A stretch of DNA of 64,000 nt. It comes from Gottfriedia luciferensis (lineage in GTDB: Bacteria; Bacillota; Bacilli; Bacillales; Bacillaceae_G). The position numbers and the translations under genes were made by a program. The notes beneath the pieces were generated by a model, which saw only the letters and a program-made list of their open reading frames with translations, made no database searches and was not told the origin of the DNA. Shown here piece after piece: positions 53,241 to 63,243 of this stretch. The stretch spans positions 62,001-126,000 of the forward strand of contig NZ_MDKC01000033.1 in the NCBI RefSeq assembly GCF_001712755.1. The letters are read 5' to 3'. Numbering within the stretch: position 1 is the first letter of the stretch; each line of letters starts with the position of its first letter.

Positions 53241-54284
53241 TTAACTAATTTTTACTTTTTTCTTTTCTAACGGCTTCATAAATCGAGTGATATAGTTCAA
53301 AGATTTTGTTCCATGAACTAGGCGATATAAGCTTGTGATAACCGATAGTAGTGTATATGGTTTGTATGCTAAGTACTTTGATTCCCATTTATTTGCAAAT
53401 TTACTTTTAAAAATTAATAATCCTTTGAAGTTATAAATTGAGTTACCATATTTAAAGATCATTTTTGCAGATTTCTCGATGATTGATGATTTTGAATCTT
53501 GGCCAACATTTGCTAATGGTGCCATTCCAAGGCTGCAGCTTTTAAATCCATTTTCTTTTGCCCAAAACATAATTGAAACAAAAAGCATATCCATCGTTCC
53601 GTATGGTAATTCTTTTAAATATCTCATTAAATCAATTGTTATATTTTCACCTTGAATTGGTAATGTCGCAAAAGCAATAACTTGACCATTTTTATCCCTT
53701 AAGATTCCGATCGGAAAATTTGAAACATAATCAAAATGAAATGAACCAACTGAAAAGGATAGCTCTTCTCTTCCGTTTAACCATACATCTGAGACCCCTT
53801 TTAGCTCTTGAAGTAGACCTATAGAATATCCAGGCATAGACACTTCAAATTGATATCCTTGTCGGATGAATTTGTTCCTTTTTGTTCTTAGTTTTGCTCC
53901 TTTTTTACCTGCAATTTCGAAATTTTCTAATTCAACTATTGCTTCTTCACCTAATTTCAACAATCGATAGCCAGCTTTTTCATACAACATCTTTGAGTTT
54001 TCGTCTATTTGATAAAAGCACGGAGTACACTTCATACTCCTTGAATAATTTTCAAACTCCTTTATTTTTTCAAAAGAAATCTCACCAATTGGATCACATA
54101 GAACAACTAATTTATTCCCCTGTTTCCGGTAAACAAATGCAGATTTTTGATCTTCTGAAAGAAATACTTTTTTATCTCCAAGTAATCCTAAATGTGTTAA
54201 TGAAGTTCCACCATATGTTTGAATAAGTTGTTGAATAATCTCAATTGTAGTTTTATGATTTGATTCTTTTAAAATTTGTTTCAT
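53241..54284 (-). CDS. Stand-alone phosphatidylglycerol lysyltransferase-type domain protein (DUF2156)
   Basis: A 347-residue protein corresponding to the catalytic C-terminal domain of MprF (tandem GNAT fold), without the N-terminal flippase spans. Supporting blocks: FVYRKQGNKLVVLCDPIG, a KAGYRLLKLGEEAIVEL segment, RTKRNKFIRQGYQFEV, and DLMRYLKELPYGTMDMLFV with LGMAPLANVG. The start at 54284 follows GGGGGT closely. Full MprF adds amino acids from aminoacyl-tRNA to phosphatidylglycerol; what this soluble form modifies is unknown. Single gene divergent from proC. Confidence 0.82.
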   Translation of the reverse strand: MKQILKESNHKTTIEIIQQLIQTYGGTSLTHLGLLGDKKVFLSEDQKSAFVYRKQGNKLVVLCDPIGEISFEKIKEFENYSRSMKCTPCFYQIDENSKMLYEKAGYRLLKLGEEAIVELENFEIAGKKGAKLRTKRNKFIRQGYQFEVSMPGYSIGLLQELKGVSDVWLNGREELSFSVGSFHFDYVSNFPIGILRDKNGQVIAFATLPIQGENITIDLMRYLKELPYGTMDMLFVSIMFWAKENGFKSCSLGMAPLANVGQDSKSSIIEKSAKMIFKYGNSIYNFKGLLIFKSKFANKWESKYLAYKPYTLLSVITSLYRLVHGTKSLNYITRFMKPLEKKKVKIS

Positions 54285-54449
54285 AATACCCCCAAAATAA
54301 AGAGTCAATTTTCTTTACAATTTCTATTTTACAAAAAATAATTCCTTGTGGATATCCATACATTAATTTTTTTTAATAATGTATTGTTTGGTAATATTTA
54401 ACCCCTCCTGTATAATTCAATTTATTAAATATATTGGATGTGAGTACAA

Positions 54450-55256
54450 ATGAATAAGAAAATTGGTTTTATTGGTTGCGGTAAAATGGCTCAAGCTATG
54501 ATTGGTGGGTTAATTGAATCGAATGTAATTGATAAGCATCAAATTTATGTAAGTGCAAGGTCTAATGAAACACTTGTAAAAGTGAAAGATTTATATAATG
54601 TTCACACATTAAATAGTAATATCGATTTAGCAATGCAAGTTGATTATTTGTTTTTAGCAGTTAAACCTGATTTATATCCAACTATTATTGAAGAAATTAA
54701 AGAAGTTATTTCAAATAATACTGTAATCATTACGATTGCCGCTGGAATTACTTTAGAAGGTGTAGAGAAATCCTTCGGTAAAGAGGTTAAAATCGTTAGA
54801 ACAATGCCAAATACTCCTTCATTAGTTAGAGAAGGAATGAGTGCACTTTGTCATAATCAAGTAGTGACCAATGAAGAGTTAAATGAAGTAATGGAAATTT
54901 TCAATAGCTTCGGAAAATGTGAATTAGTAAATGAAAAATTAATGGATGCGGTTCCTGCTGTTAGCGGTTCTTCTCCAGCTTATGTTTACTTAATGATCGA
55001 AGCTTTAGCAGATGGAGCTGTATTACAAGGAATACAGCGAGACCAAGCATATAAGTTAGCTGCCCAAGCTGTTTTAGGTGCAGCAAAGATGGTACTTGAA
55101 ACTGAATTACATCCTGGTGAATTAAAGGACCAAGTTTGCACACCAGGTGGTGCAACAATAGAAGCAATTGCTGAATTAGAAAAAAAAGGCTTCCGCTCAT
55201 CTATTATTTCTGCCATGGAACGTTGTACTGAGAAATCAGTTTCTTTAGGTAAATGA
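54450..55256 (+). CDS. proC: Pyrroline-5-carboxylate reductase
   Basis: A 268-residue NADPH-dependent enzyme for the last step of proline synthesis. N-terminal GFIGCGKMAQAMIGG nucleotide motif, RTMPNTPSLVREGMSAL, and the family signature SGSSPAYVYLMIEALADGAV plus DQVCTPGGATIEAI. Bacillus has several paralogues (ProG, ProH, ProI); this cannot be assigned to one by sequence alone. Single gene; strong terminator after it. Confidence 0.95.
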   Translation: MNKKIGFIGCGKMAQAMIGGLIESNVIDKHQIYVSARSNETLVKVKDLYNVHTLNSNIDLAMQVDYLFLAVKPDLYPTIIEEIKEVISNNTVIITIAAGITLEGVEKSFGKEVKIVRTMPNTPSLVREGMSALCHNQVVTNEELNEVMEIFNSFGKCELVNEKLMDAVPAVSGSSPAYVYLMIEALADGAVLQGIQRDQAYKLAAQAVLGAAKMVLETELHPGELKDQVCTPGGATIEAIAELEKKGFRSSIISAMERCTEKSVSLGK

Positions 55257-55283
55257 TTTTAGCAACAGTCTAATAATACACAC

Positions 55284-55313
55284 TGAGGCATTCATATTTG
55301 TGAATGCCTTTTT
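55284..55313 (+). terminator. Terminator of proC
   Basis: AGGCATTCA-TATT-TGTGAATGCCT hairpin followed by TTTTT. Confidence 0.85.
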
Positions 55314-55318
55314 AATGC

Positions 55319-55349
55319 AAAAAAAAACTGCCGAGATCTACTCGACAGC
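55319..55349 (-). terminator. Terminator of tpx
   Basis: Minus strand CTGTCGAG-TAGAT-CTCGGCAG followed by eight T. Confidence 0.85.
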
Positions 55350-55377
55350 CTTTTACCTCTTAATAGAGTTATTACTA

Positions 55378-55878
55378 TTATTTTGCAGCTTTTACAGCTT
55401 CGATTGCTGCTTCATAATTCGGATGAGTTGTACCTTCAGCTACGTACTCAACGTAAGTAACAACATCATTTGAATCTACTACGAATACTGCACGAGCTAA
55501 TAAACGTAATTCTTGCATTAAAACACCAAATGCTTCACCAAAAGATGCATCACGGTGATCAGAGTAAGTATGTACATTTTCTAAACCACTTGCAGCACAC
55601 CATCTTTTTTGTGCGAATGGTAAGTCCATTGAAATTGTTAAAACTTCAACGTTTTCTACGTTTGATAATTCTTCGTTAAAACGACGAGTTTGTGCATCAC
55701 AAATTCCAGTATCTACAGAAGGTACTGCGCTAATTAAGCGTACTTTACCAGCTGAAGCCTCTAAAGTTACAGGGCTTAAATCATTTGCTAATACAGTAAA
55801 GCTTGGAGCTTTTTCTCCTACTTTTACTTCTTGTCCAATAAGAGTTACTGGATTGTTTTTAAATGTTACAGATGCCAT
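55378..55878 (-). CDS. tpx: Thiol peroxidase
   Basis: A 166-residue atypical 2-Cys peroxiredoxin reducing H2O2 and alkyl hydroperoxides with thioredoxin. The start at 55878 ([15 protein letters not shown]) follows GGGAGG. Peroxidatic Cys is C60 in [16 protein letters not shown]; resolving Cys is C94 in QKRWCAASG. Complete. It lies next to ytfJ-ytfI, as in B. subtilis. Confidence 0.97.
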   Translation of the reverse strand: MASVTFKNNPVTLIGQEVKVGEKAPSFTVLANDLSPVTLEASAGKVRLISAVPSVDTGICDAQTRRFNEELSNVENVEVLTISMDLPFAQKRWCAASGLENVHTYSDHRDASFGEAFGVLMQELRLLARAVFVVDSNDVVTYVEYVAEGTTHPNYEAAIEAVKAAK

Positions 55879-55969
55879 GATATTTCCTCCCAAAATTACA
55901 AAATGTTCACAACATTTATCTTACTGGAAGGAAACCATGAATGCAATTAACTTTACTTAAATTTTATAT

Positions 55970-56413
55970 TTAATCTAAATCTGTATCAAAAATTGCCTCA
56001 TCATCAACTGAATTATCATTTTTCTTCATATATTTTTTTGCTTTTTCAAGCGCTTGTGGCGCTAAATCCATCAGCTTTTCAATTAAATGCGTGTTTTGAT
56101 CTAAGTGAAGTAATTTTACTCCATCTTTGTTAACGATTAGAAATGCAATTGGAGTAATTGATGCACCTCCACCTGTACCTCCTCCAAATGGATGTGGACT
56201 TCTTACTTCAGCTTCTTTAACACCATCTACTAAATGGTAATTTCTGAATTCACTTCCACCAGCTGCAAAGCCAACCCCTACTTTTGATACGGTTAAGATT
56301 AAACTTCCATCTGGTGTTGAAATTGGATCACCAATAATTGTATTTACATTAATCATTGCTGATAAATTTTCCATTGCCGCGTGCATTAAGTCTCCAATAG
56401 GATGTTGACTCAT
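55970..56413 (-). CDS. ytfJ: GerW-family spore protein YtfJ
   Basis: A 147-residue protein of the GerW/YtfJ family with the typical Gly-rich core FAAGGSEF and PFGGGTGGGASITPIAF, and an acidic C-terminus. In B. subtilis YtfJ is made in the forespore and linked to spore germination. 12 bp after ytfI, so the two are probably co-transcribed. Confidence 0.9.
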   Translation of the reverse strand: MSQHPIGDLMHAAMENLSAMINVNTIIGDPISTPDGSLILTVSKVGVGFAAGGSEFRNYHLVDGVKEAEVRSPHPFGGGTGGGASITPIAFLIVNKDGVKLLHLDQNTHLIEKLMDLAPQALEKAKKYMKKNDNSVDDEAIFDTDLD

Positions 56414-56425
56414 TGTTAATCACCT

Positions 56426-57055
56426 CTAATTAGTTTCGATTGGATGTGTTGCTTTAAAGTCTTTTCTAGTTTTTAAATATGCTTTAAGTAATAATAGTCC
56501 CGCAAAGACTGCCTTTCGTACCGAAAATGAAAACCGTATCTTACCAGTAGTTTCCATTACAGATGTATAATAATTGGGCGTGATATCTATAGTTGGCGGA
56601 TGATGAACTATCGTAAATTTCTTTAATAAGTTTTCAAAAATTCCGATTGCACTATAAGCTGTTCCAATTGATATCCCTGTTAAAGCAGAATTTCCGACAC
56701 CAAAATGAATGTGATAAGTTAAATTGTAAATTTGTACAGTGTTTAAAAATTTTGTAATGATAGTATGTCCGTTGGAGTATAAATTTATGAAAAAATCAAT
56801 TTGTTGAAAGACAGACAAATCCCTTTTTTTCTCTAAATCTGATACGTCCTCCTTTACCTCTTTCGGTCTCTTTAATGGAATCGTAAAGGCGAAATGCAAT
56901 AGGTTGTTCAAGATAGACAGTTTAATATTCATAAATCGTTCTTCATTTGTATAAACGGATAAAATATTAACTTTCATATTTATAAACAGGACGAAAATGA
57001 TTAACAGTAAAACAACGATTGCAATAAAAATTAGAATAGAGTATATGTAAAGCAA
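56426..57055 (-). CDS. ytfI: DUF2953 membrane protein YtfI
   Basis: A 209-residue protein with one N-terminal membrane span (about 4-27) and a soluble domain typical of DUF2953 (LLKKFTIVHHPPTIDITPNY region, GTAYSAIGIFENLL). Function unknown; paired with ytfJ in spore formers, which suggests a sporulation-related role. No own terminator before ytfJ. Confidence 0.85.
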   Translation of the reverse strand: MLYIYSILIFIAIVVLLLIIFVLFINMKVNILSVYTNEERFMNIKLSILNNLLHFAFTIPLKRPKEVKEDVSDLEKKRDLSVFQQIDFFINLYSNGHTIITKFLNTVQIYNLTYHIHFGVGNSALTGISIGTAYSAIGIFENLLKKFTIVHHPPTIDITPNYYTSVMETTGKIRFSFSVRKAVFAGLLLLKAYLKTRKDFKATHPIETN

Positions 57056-57105
57056 AAAACCACCCTTTTTTGTATCAGTATGGGCAAACCAACATCTGAA
57101 TAAAC

Positions 57106-57137
57106 AAAAAGAATGGTAAAATTACATACCATTCTTT
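57106..57137 (-). terminator. Terminator of the YtcJ-type amidohydrolase gene
   Basis: Minus strand AAAGAATGGTA / TACCATTCTTT hairpin followed by TTGTTT; about 100 bp after the stop codon, before ytfI. Confidence 0.7.
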
Positions 57138-57239
57138 TCGAGTAGTAAACTATAAGATTTTTGAACTTCGTTGATAAATTCTAGTTGCTTGTTGATCATA
57201 AACAACTTCTCCAACACATTCCCTTGTCCTTTTCATAAC

Positions 57240-58814
57240 TTAATCATGACTTTTATAAACAATATTTCCTCGGCAAATAGTTTCACTACATTTAACATAA
57301 AGTAGATCATCTTTTTCTAACTCAAATGGATTTTCATCAAATAAAATAAAGTCAGCAGAATATCCTTCTTTTATGAGACCTCTTTTATCTTCTTGACGAA
57401 ACGATGCCGCACTATCAATCGTATAAAGTTTAATTGCTTCATATAGGCTAATTGCTTCCTCGATATTATACGCTCTCCCGTCTTTGGCTTTTCGGGTAAC
57501 CGCTGTATATATACCTTGCCAAGGATTAATTGTATCAATCGGTGTATCTGAACCATTTGCTATAGCGATTGATTCATTTATCAGCGTTTTAATTAAATAT
57601 GCAAATTCATTTCGTCTTTGACCAATACGTTCTACTAACCATGGATAATCTGCATAGATAAATGAGGTTTGTACATCTACAACGATGTTTAATTCTTTCA
57701 TTTCCTCGATTAATTTTGGAGATAAAAGTGCACAATGTATAAATCGGTCAGGTAGCTGAGTTTGATTAGGATATTTTTTAACAACATCAATGGCTTGTTT
57801 AACGGCTAAATCTCCAATCATATGAAATGCTATCGGCAATCCATTTTCACGTGCTTTTTTTGTAATTACTTCTAATTTTTCTAAAGAAGTCACTTGTAAT
57901 CCTGTTATGCTTTGATTGTCGTCATAAGGTTTTTCTAACAGTGCAGTTCGACCACCAAAAGAACCATCAATAAATGCTTTTACGCCTCCAAATGATACAT
58001 TCTTATTACCTTTATGTAATCTTCCTTTGACTTCATCCAAAGTCGTATGATGAATTAAAACATGAGTGTGAAATGGAACTTCATTTAACAATCGCTCATA
58101 TAAATCAATCACTAGATTTGCATTTCCATAGTATGATAAATCCTCTGTTACCGCTCCAACGATTCCGTATTGGTAACAATCTTTAATAGCGGAAATGATT
58201 GCTTTTGACAAATACTGATCGTCAGGTGCCGGCATCGCTTTAATGATTAAATTGACAGCTTCATCATACAATAATCCGTTTAAACGACCATCCTCAAAGC
58301 AGCCTATTTGTCCTCCATCGATTTGCATTTGTTCATTTATTGCTGCATGACTAAGTGCAAGAGAATTTACAAAGTAGACATGTCTACAAGTTCTCTTTAA
58401 TACAAGTGGATTTGTGCTTGATAAACTATTTAAATCGTCAACTTGGAATACGGCTTTTGATTCCCATTCGTTTTCATTCCATCCTTCCCCGACAATCCAT
58501 TCATTCGGGTGCGCGTCCTTTACAACTTTTTTCATTCGATCAAGCATCTCTTCATATGATTGACACTTTGACAAATCTACACGATTCATCGCTTCACCAT
58601 GACCAATTAAATGCAAATGACTATCTATAAAACCTGGAAAACCGATTTTTCCATTACAATTAATTTTCTCAAATTGTTCACCTTCTAAAAAAGAAAGCAA
58701 GGATTCAAATGTTCCTGTTTTTAAAATTTTTTCATCTTCAGTAATGATTGAGTCTACCGTTTCCCCTTCACTTTCCATTGTATAAAATAAACCATTATGC
58801 CAAAGCTTCTTCAT
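57240..58814 (-). CDS. ytcJ: YtcJ-type amidohydrolase
   Basis: A 524-residue metal-dependent hydrolase of the amidohydrolase superfamily, YtcJ group. Metal motif GFIDSHLHLIGHG (HxH), GVKAFIDGSFGGRTALL, HCALLSP and the Asp of NGSDTPID are visible, followed by the small beta-sandwich domain (SADFILFDENP). The start at 58814 (MKKLWHNGLFYT) follows GGTGG. Family members cleave amides or formamides; the substrate is not known. No signal peptide. Confidence 0.85.
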   Translation of the reverse strand: MKKLWHNGLFYTMESEGETVDSIITEDEKILKTGTFESLLSFLEGEQFEKINCNGKIGFPGFIDSHLHLIGHGEAMNRVDLSKCQSYEEMLDRMKKVVKDAHPNEWIVGEGWNENEWESKAVFQVDDLNSLSSTNPLVLKRTCRHVYFVNSLALSHAAINEQMQIDGGQIGCFEDGRLNGLLYDEAVNLIIKAMPAPDDQYLSKAIISAIKDCYQYGIVGAVTEDLSYYGNANLVIDLYERLLNEVPFHTHVLIHHTTLDEVKGRLHKGNKNVSFGGVKAFIDGSFGGRTALLEKPYDDNQSITGLQVTSLEKLEVITKKARENGLPIAFHMIGDLAVKQAIDVVKKYPNQTQLPDRFIHCALLSPKLIEEMKELNIVVDVQTSFIYADYPWLVERIGQRRNEFAYLIKTLINESIAIANGSDTPIDTINPWQGIYTAVTRKAKDGRAYNIEEAISLYEAIKLYTIDSAASFRQEDKRGLIKEGYSADFILFDENPFELEKDDLLYVKCSETICRGNIVYKSHD

Positions 58815-58880
58815 TTCATTCCACCATCCGTTCATTATCTATATTCGTTTATCATTTTGAAAGATAAATAATCCTAAAAC

Positions 58881-58907
58881 AAAAAAAGAGGGAATTTTCC
58901 CTCATTT
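58881..58907 (-). terminator. Terminator of mbcS
   Basis: Minus strand GAGGGAAAATTCCCTC hairpin followed by seven T. Confidence 0.85.
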
Positions 58908-58919
58908 TAACATAAGTAT

Positions 58920-60494
58920 TTAATTCGATTCACGTAATTGTTCCATCGCACGTAATTCTACTCGGCGAATTTTACCAGAAGTTGTTTTTGGTAGCTCTTG
59001 GACAAATTCAATTTTACGTGGATATTTATATGGTGCAGTAATTTTTTTCACGTGTTCTTGTAGTTCAGATACTAAGTCATCTTGATTTGTAGCATTTTCA
59101 GTCAAAACAACAAATGCTTTAACAACATTACCACGTAATGGATCTGGACTAGCAACAACCGCACATTCTTTTACAAGCCTATGTTGTACTAACGCATCTT
59201 CTATTTCAAAAGGACCAATTGTATAACCAGAACTAATTATTATGTCGTCACTACGTCCATCAAACCAATAATAGCCATCTTCATCTTTCTTAGCTCGGTC
59301 ACCCGTTAAATAATACTCACCTTTTCTTTGTGCTATTGTACGATCCATATCATTATAATAATGTTTAAATAATGCTGGAGAGCTTAAATGTACCGCAATA
59401 TGCCCCACTTCATTAACCCCGACTGGATTTCCTTCATCATCAACGATTTCAACTAAGTTTCCTGGTGTTGGAATCCCCATTGAACCTACTTTTGCTTTAA
59501 TATCCTTCATCGTTCCAATTAATAATGTATTTTCAGTTTGTCCATACCCATCTCTTACATCAACATTGAAATGCTTTTTAAATGTACGGATTACTTCTTG
59601 ATTTAAAGGCTCTCCTGCTGATACAGCACTTCTTAAAGCTGGTAATTGATATTGGTCTAGATTTTCAACCTTTGCCATAAATCGGTATTCGGTTGGCGTA
59701 CTACAAAATACAGATATATTATGCTCCTTTAGTAATGTTAGGAAAGTATCTGCATCGAATTTCCCTTCATAAAAGAACCCTGTTGCCCCGCTGCCTAATG
59801 TCGCTAAAAATGGACTCCATATCCACTTTTGCCATCCTGGCCCTGCAGTCGCCCATACAGTATCATCTTCTGTCACATCTAGCCAATTCGAAGCAACTGT
59901 ACGAATATGTGCATACCCCCAACTGTGAGTGTGTACGACACCTTTAGGATTGCCAGTCGTTCCTGACGTATATGAAATAAACGCTAAGTCATCACTTTTT
60001 GTTTCCACAGTTAATACATGTGCTCCACTAATTGCTTGGTCATTTAATGAAGTCCATACTGTTTGTTGATTATGAATAGTAAATAATTTATATTTTCCAG
60101 TTTTAGCAATCTCGCTAAATGTACCTATATATTCATCATGCGATACAATCGCTTTTACTTCACTATGTTCAAGACGGTATTGAATATCCTTAACCGTTAA
60201 CATTTCAGATCCTGGGATTACAACACATCCAATTTTTAAAATAGCTAAATAAACTACATAAGTCTCAATACATCTAGGCATCATGACAAAAAGTTTGTCC
60301 CCTTTTTCGATGCCACTATTTTTAAATGTAAAAGCATATTGGTGAACTTTATTATAAAGTTCCTTATATGTTAATTGATGGGATTCGCCATTTAGGTCAA
60401 CCCACTTTAACGCCACTTTATCAGTTGAGGCAAATTTTTCAATTTCCCAAACGAGATTATATACTCTTGGAGCAATTAGACTTGTACTGTTCAT
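58920..60494 (-). CDS. mbcS: Medium/branched-chain acyl-CoA synthetase
   Basis: A 524-residue ANL-superfamily enzyme that activates carboxylic acids with ATP and CoA. The AMP-binding P-loop is SYTSGTTGNPKGVVHTH (about 175-191); YGQTE, GDRAKKDEDGYYWFDGRSDD and the C-terminal catalytic Lys in KTTSGKIRR are present. Its place upstream of sspA-thiI matches B. subtilis YtcI/MbcS, which acts on medium and branched-chain acids for membrane lipid synthesis. The exact chain preference here is inferred. Confidence 0.88.
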   Translation of the reverse strand: MNSTSLIAPRVYNLVWEIEKFASTDKVALKWVDLNGESHQLTYKELYNKVHQYAFTFKNSGIEKGDKLFVMMPRCIETYVVYLAILKIGCVVIPGSEMLTVKDIQYRLEHSEVKAIVSHDEYIGTFSEIAKTGKYKLFTIHNQQTVWTSLNDQAISGAHVLTVETKSDDLAFISYTSGTTGNPKGVVHTHSWGYAHIRTVASNWLDVTEDDTVWATAGPGWQKWIWSPFLATLGSGATGFFYEGKFDADTFLTLLKEHNISVFCSTPTEYRFMAKVENLDQYQLPALRSAVSAGEPLNQEVIRTFKKHFNVDVRDGYGQTENTLLIGTMKDIKAKVGSMGIPTPGNLVEIVDDEGNPVGVNEVGHIAVHLSSPALFKHYYNDMDRTIAQRKGEYYLTGDRAKKDEDGYYWFDGRSDDIIISSGYTIGPFEIEDALVQHRLVKECAVVASPDPLRGNVVKAFVVLTENATNQDDLVSELQEHVKKITAPYKYPRKIEFVQELPKTTSGKIRRVELRAMEQLRESN

Positions 60495-60633
60495 CTTAGT
60501 TAGTCCCCCTTTTGATCATTACTAAAATTATATTTTGAATTTTGCAAAATAGAATAATAATGGTTTCGTTAATTGTATAGTCAATTCCTGCTATTTTTCG
60601 ACTATTTTTCAGAAAATTTAAACAAAAAAATCA

Positions 60634-60670
60634 CAAAAAAAATAAACCATCCAAAAAAGATAGTTTATTT
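60634..60670 (-). terminator. Terminator of the aldose-epimerase-like gene
   Basis: Minus strand AATAAACTATC / GATGGTTTATT hairpin followed by TTTTTTTG. Confidence 0.8.
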
Positions 60671-60706
60671 GATCTCTAAACTCCTAATTACGTACCTTTT
60701 ATTTAA

Positions 60707-61579
60707 TCAATCACTTTCAACTGTAATACTGTATGTGCAAGTAAATGTTTCATTTGGATTTAGCATTTGAATACCAAGTCTATTTTTCATTTCTTTTACT
60801 GGGCCGATTTCATCTGCAACTCCATACCATGGCTCAATACATAGAAAAGGTGCTGTTGGTGTAGTCCATATTCCGACGTATGGAAACCCTTCAAAATGAA
60901 CTTTGATCGCATTACGATGATTTTTCGAACGAATTGTCAGTACGTTTTTATTAAGTTTTTCAAAAATTAATGCATCATCCTTAAAGAGTTCTCGGGTTAA
61001 TGGTAAGTTTTTAATATTTTGACCAATTAGTTCTCTTTTGCCACTTCGATATGATCCTTCTAATTTAATTGTTTCTAATCTTTCTTCCTCTTCAAATTCT
61101 AGGTAATAATCCTCAAAAGTTTCATCTTCCAAAAGAGGTATATTAAACGCTGGATGAGCTCCTATTGAAAATGGCATTGATTTCTCATCATTATTTGTTA
61201 CAACATATTTAATAAAAACAGTGTTGTTCTGAATCTTATAATTAATATTTAAAGAAAATTGAAATGGATATTTTAAAAGCGTTTGTTCACTACTGTTTAA
61301 CTCATAGTTGATATAGTCTTCCTTCATTTCGGTTAATTGAAAATCCATATCTCTTGCAAAACCATGTTGAGAAAGCTCATAAACTTTATCATCGACTTTA
61401 TATTGATTATCAATTAATTTACCTACATTCGGAAATAAAACTGGTGCATGTCTCCCCCAATAAGCTGGGTCAGCATTCCATAAATAATTTAAATTATCTT
61501 TTTTTGTATAGATACCCGTCAACTCTGCTCCCTGTGATTTAGTTGTAATTTTAATAAATTCATTTTCAATATATGACAT
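60707..61579 (-). CDS. Aldose 1-epimerase family protein (LacX-like)
   Basis: A 290-residue galactose-mutarotase-fold protein. Marks of the LacX branch: WGRHAPVLFPNVGKL near residues 42-56, the His of SIGAHPAFNIPL (about 143-154) and Glu in FLCIEPWYGVADE (about 248-260). It probably interconverts sugar anomers or acts on phosphorylated hexoses; no sugar operon is nearby, so the substrate is open. Ribosome binding site AAGGAGAG. Confidence 0.82.
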   Translation of the reverse strand: MSYIENEFIKITTKSQGAELTGIYTKKDNLNYLWNADPAYWGRHAPVLFPNVGKLIDNQYKVDDKVYELSQHGFARDMDFQLTEMKEDYINYELNSSEQTLLKYPFQFSLNINYKIQNNTVFIKYVVTNNDEKSMPFSIGAHPAFNIPLLEDETFEDYYLEFEEEERLETIKLEGSYRSGKRELIGQNIKNLPLTRELFKDDALIFEKLNKNVLTIRSKNHRNAIKVHFEGFPYVGIWTTPTAPFLCIEPWYGVADEIGPVKEMKNRLGIQMLNPNETFTCTYSITVESD

Positions 61580-61668
61580 GAACAGGTCTCTCCTTTAATT
61601 TATTCCCTCTATTATAGCAAAGTTAATATTAAATATTAAATCAAGCGAAGAGCATGTAGAACAAATAG

Positions 61669-61698
61669 AAAAGAGGTAGGTTTTACCCTACCCCTTAA
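61669..61698 (-). terminator. Terminator of sspA
   Basis: Minus strand AAGGGGTAGG-GTAAAA-CCTACCTCTT hairpin followed by TTCTATT. Confidence 0.75.
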
Positions 61699-61718
61699 TC
61701 CATAATTATTTAAATTTA

Positions 61719-61928
61719 TTAACGAGAATATCCACCAAGGCTTTGTTCAGCCATTTGTACTAAACGCTTTGTGATTTCACCACCAACAGAACCATTAGCA
61801 CGTGAAGTTGAATCTGGACCAAGGTTTACACCAAATTCTGTAGCGATTTCATACTTCATTTGGTCTAAAGCATTCTGAGCACCATCAACTAATAATTGAT
61901 TGCTACCTGAATTATTTCTATTTGACAT
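61719..61928 (-). CDS. sspA: Alpha/beta-type small acid-soluble spore protein
   Basis: A 69-residue SASP that coats spore DNA and protects it from UV and heat. The GPR protease site YEIATEFGV and the second conserved block [21 protein letters not shown] are complete. GGAGGTGA precedes the ATG. A weak forespore-type promoter may lie at 61947-61978 (minus TGAAGA, 19 bp, TATACTC). B. subtilis sspA occupies this place next to thiI. Its presence shows the organism forms endospores. Confidence 0.96.
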   Translation of the reverse strand: MSNRNNSGSNQLLVDGAQNALDQMKYEIATEFGVNLGPDSTSRANGSVGGEITKRLVQMAEQSLGGYSR

Positions 61929-62009
61929 GTGTTGTCACCTCCTTGTGAGTATAGAGTGTGATAAAACACATATCTTCATTCATCTTTTTACTGGTAATTT
62001 TTAGTAATT

Positions 62010-63239
62010 TTATAAAAGTGCGTCGATATCGATTTCTTCTTCTTTTGTTGACGATTGATTTCGAATCATTTCGTTCTCAAAAATGATTGATTCTCTATTA
62101 ACTACAGCTTCATTTATTAGTTCAGTAAAGTCAAAACGACTCTCGTAACGAGCCACCTTATCACGTTTTGGTTTTGTAGTTGGATTAGCTGGAGTAAAGA
62201 TTGTACAGCAATCCTCATAAGGTCTAATACTGATATCATACGTATCAATTTTTTTAGCAATATCCATGATTTCTAATTTATCCATAGCTAATAATGGTCT
62301 TAAAACTGGATAATTAGTTACTTCATTGATTGTATGCATACTTTCTAATGTTTGGCTTGCCACTTGACCTAAACTTTCACCTGTAGCTAAAGCAAGTGCT
62401 TTTCGATCAACAGAAACTTGCTCAGCAATTCTAAGCATAACGCGTCTCATAATTGTCATTGTATAGCTTGCAGGCATTTCTTTATGAATTGCTTTTTGAA
62501 TTTCAGTAAATGGTATAACATGCAAAGTCACTCGTCTACAATATCTAGTTAGTTTGCTTGCTAAATCAATAACTTTTTGTTTTGCACGATCACTCGTAAA
62601 TGGCGGACTTTCAAAATGAATCGCTTCGATTGACACGCCTCGTTTTAACAACATGTAGGCTGCCACTGGACTATCGATACCTCCAGATAGTAGTAACATA
62701 ACTTTTCCGCCAACTCCAACTGGATAGCCACCTGCACCGTATTCTTCTCCACAAGTAATATAAGTCGCATCGTCACGCACTTCTACTCGTACAGCTACAT
62801 CTGGCTGATGAACATCTACAGTTAAGTGTTCTGTATTTTGAAGTATATACCCACCTAGCTCGCGATTTAATTGTGGCGTATTTAATGGGAATTGTTTATA
62901 ACTACGTTGTACGTTCACTTTAAATGTTTTAACACTATCACCAAGCTCGTTAATAGCCTCAAGAGCACCTTTTTTAATTGCATCTAATTCAGTATCAACT
63001 TTTCTAGCATAACTAAACGTATGAATTCCGAAAACTTCTTTAAGATTGGCAGCAACCTTCTCATGGTCTTCACCATTTAATTTTATATACATACGATCAC
63101 GCGTTGCAGTGATTTTAATTTTTTCAAAAGCTTTTAATCGATTTCGAACATTTTCTCTTAATATACTTGTAAATCGGCCTCGATTTTTTCCTTTTGTAGT
63201 CATTTCTCCATAACGAATTAAAATATATTCTACATTCAT
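62010..63239 (-). CDS. thiI: tRNA 4-thiouridine synthetase ThiI
   Basis: A 409-residue ATP-dependent sulfurtransferase that makes s4U8 in tRNA. N-terminal ferredoxin-like and THUMP domains (1 to about 165), then PP-loop [16 protein letters not shown] (about 182-197). As in other Bacillus ThiI proteins no C-terminal rhodanese domain follows; sulfur comes from the dedicated cysteine desulfurase encoded just upstream, 4 bp away. Confidence 0.96.
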   Translation of the reverse strand: MNVEYILIRYGEMTTKGKNRGRFTSILRENVRNRLKAFEKIKITATRDRMYIKLNGEDHEKVAANLKEVFGIHTFSYARKVDTELDAIKKGALEAINELGDSVKTFKVNVQRSYKQFPLNTPQLNRELGGYILQNTEHLTVDVHQPDVAVRVEVRDDATYITCGEEYGAGGYPVGVGGKVMLLLSGGIDSPVAAYMLLKRGVSIEAIHFESPPFTSDRAKQKVIDLASKLTRYCRRVTLHVIPFTEIQKAIHKEMPASYTMTIMRRVMLRIAEQVSVDRKALALATGESLGQVASQTLESMHTINEVTNYPVLRPLLAMDKLEIMDIAKKIDTYDISIRPYEDCCTIFTPANPTTKPKRDKVARYESRFDFTELINEAVVNRESIIFENEMIRNQSSTKEEEIDIDALL

Positions 63240-63243
63240 GCTG

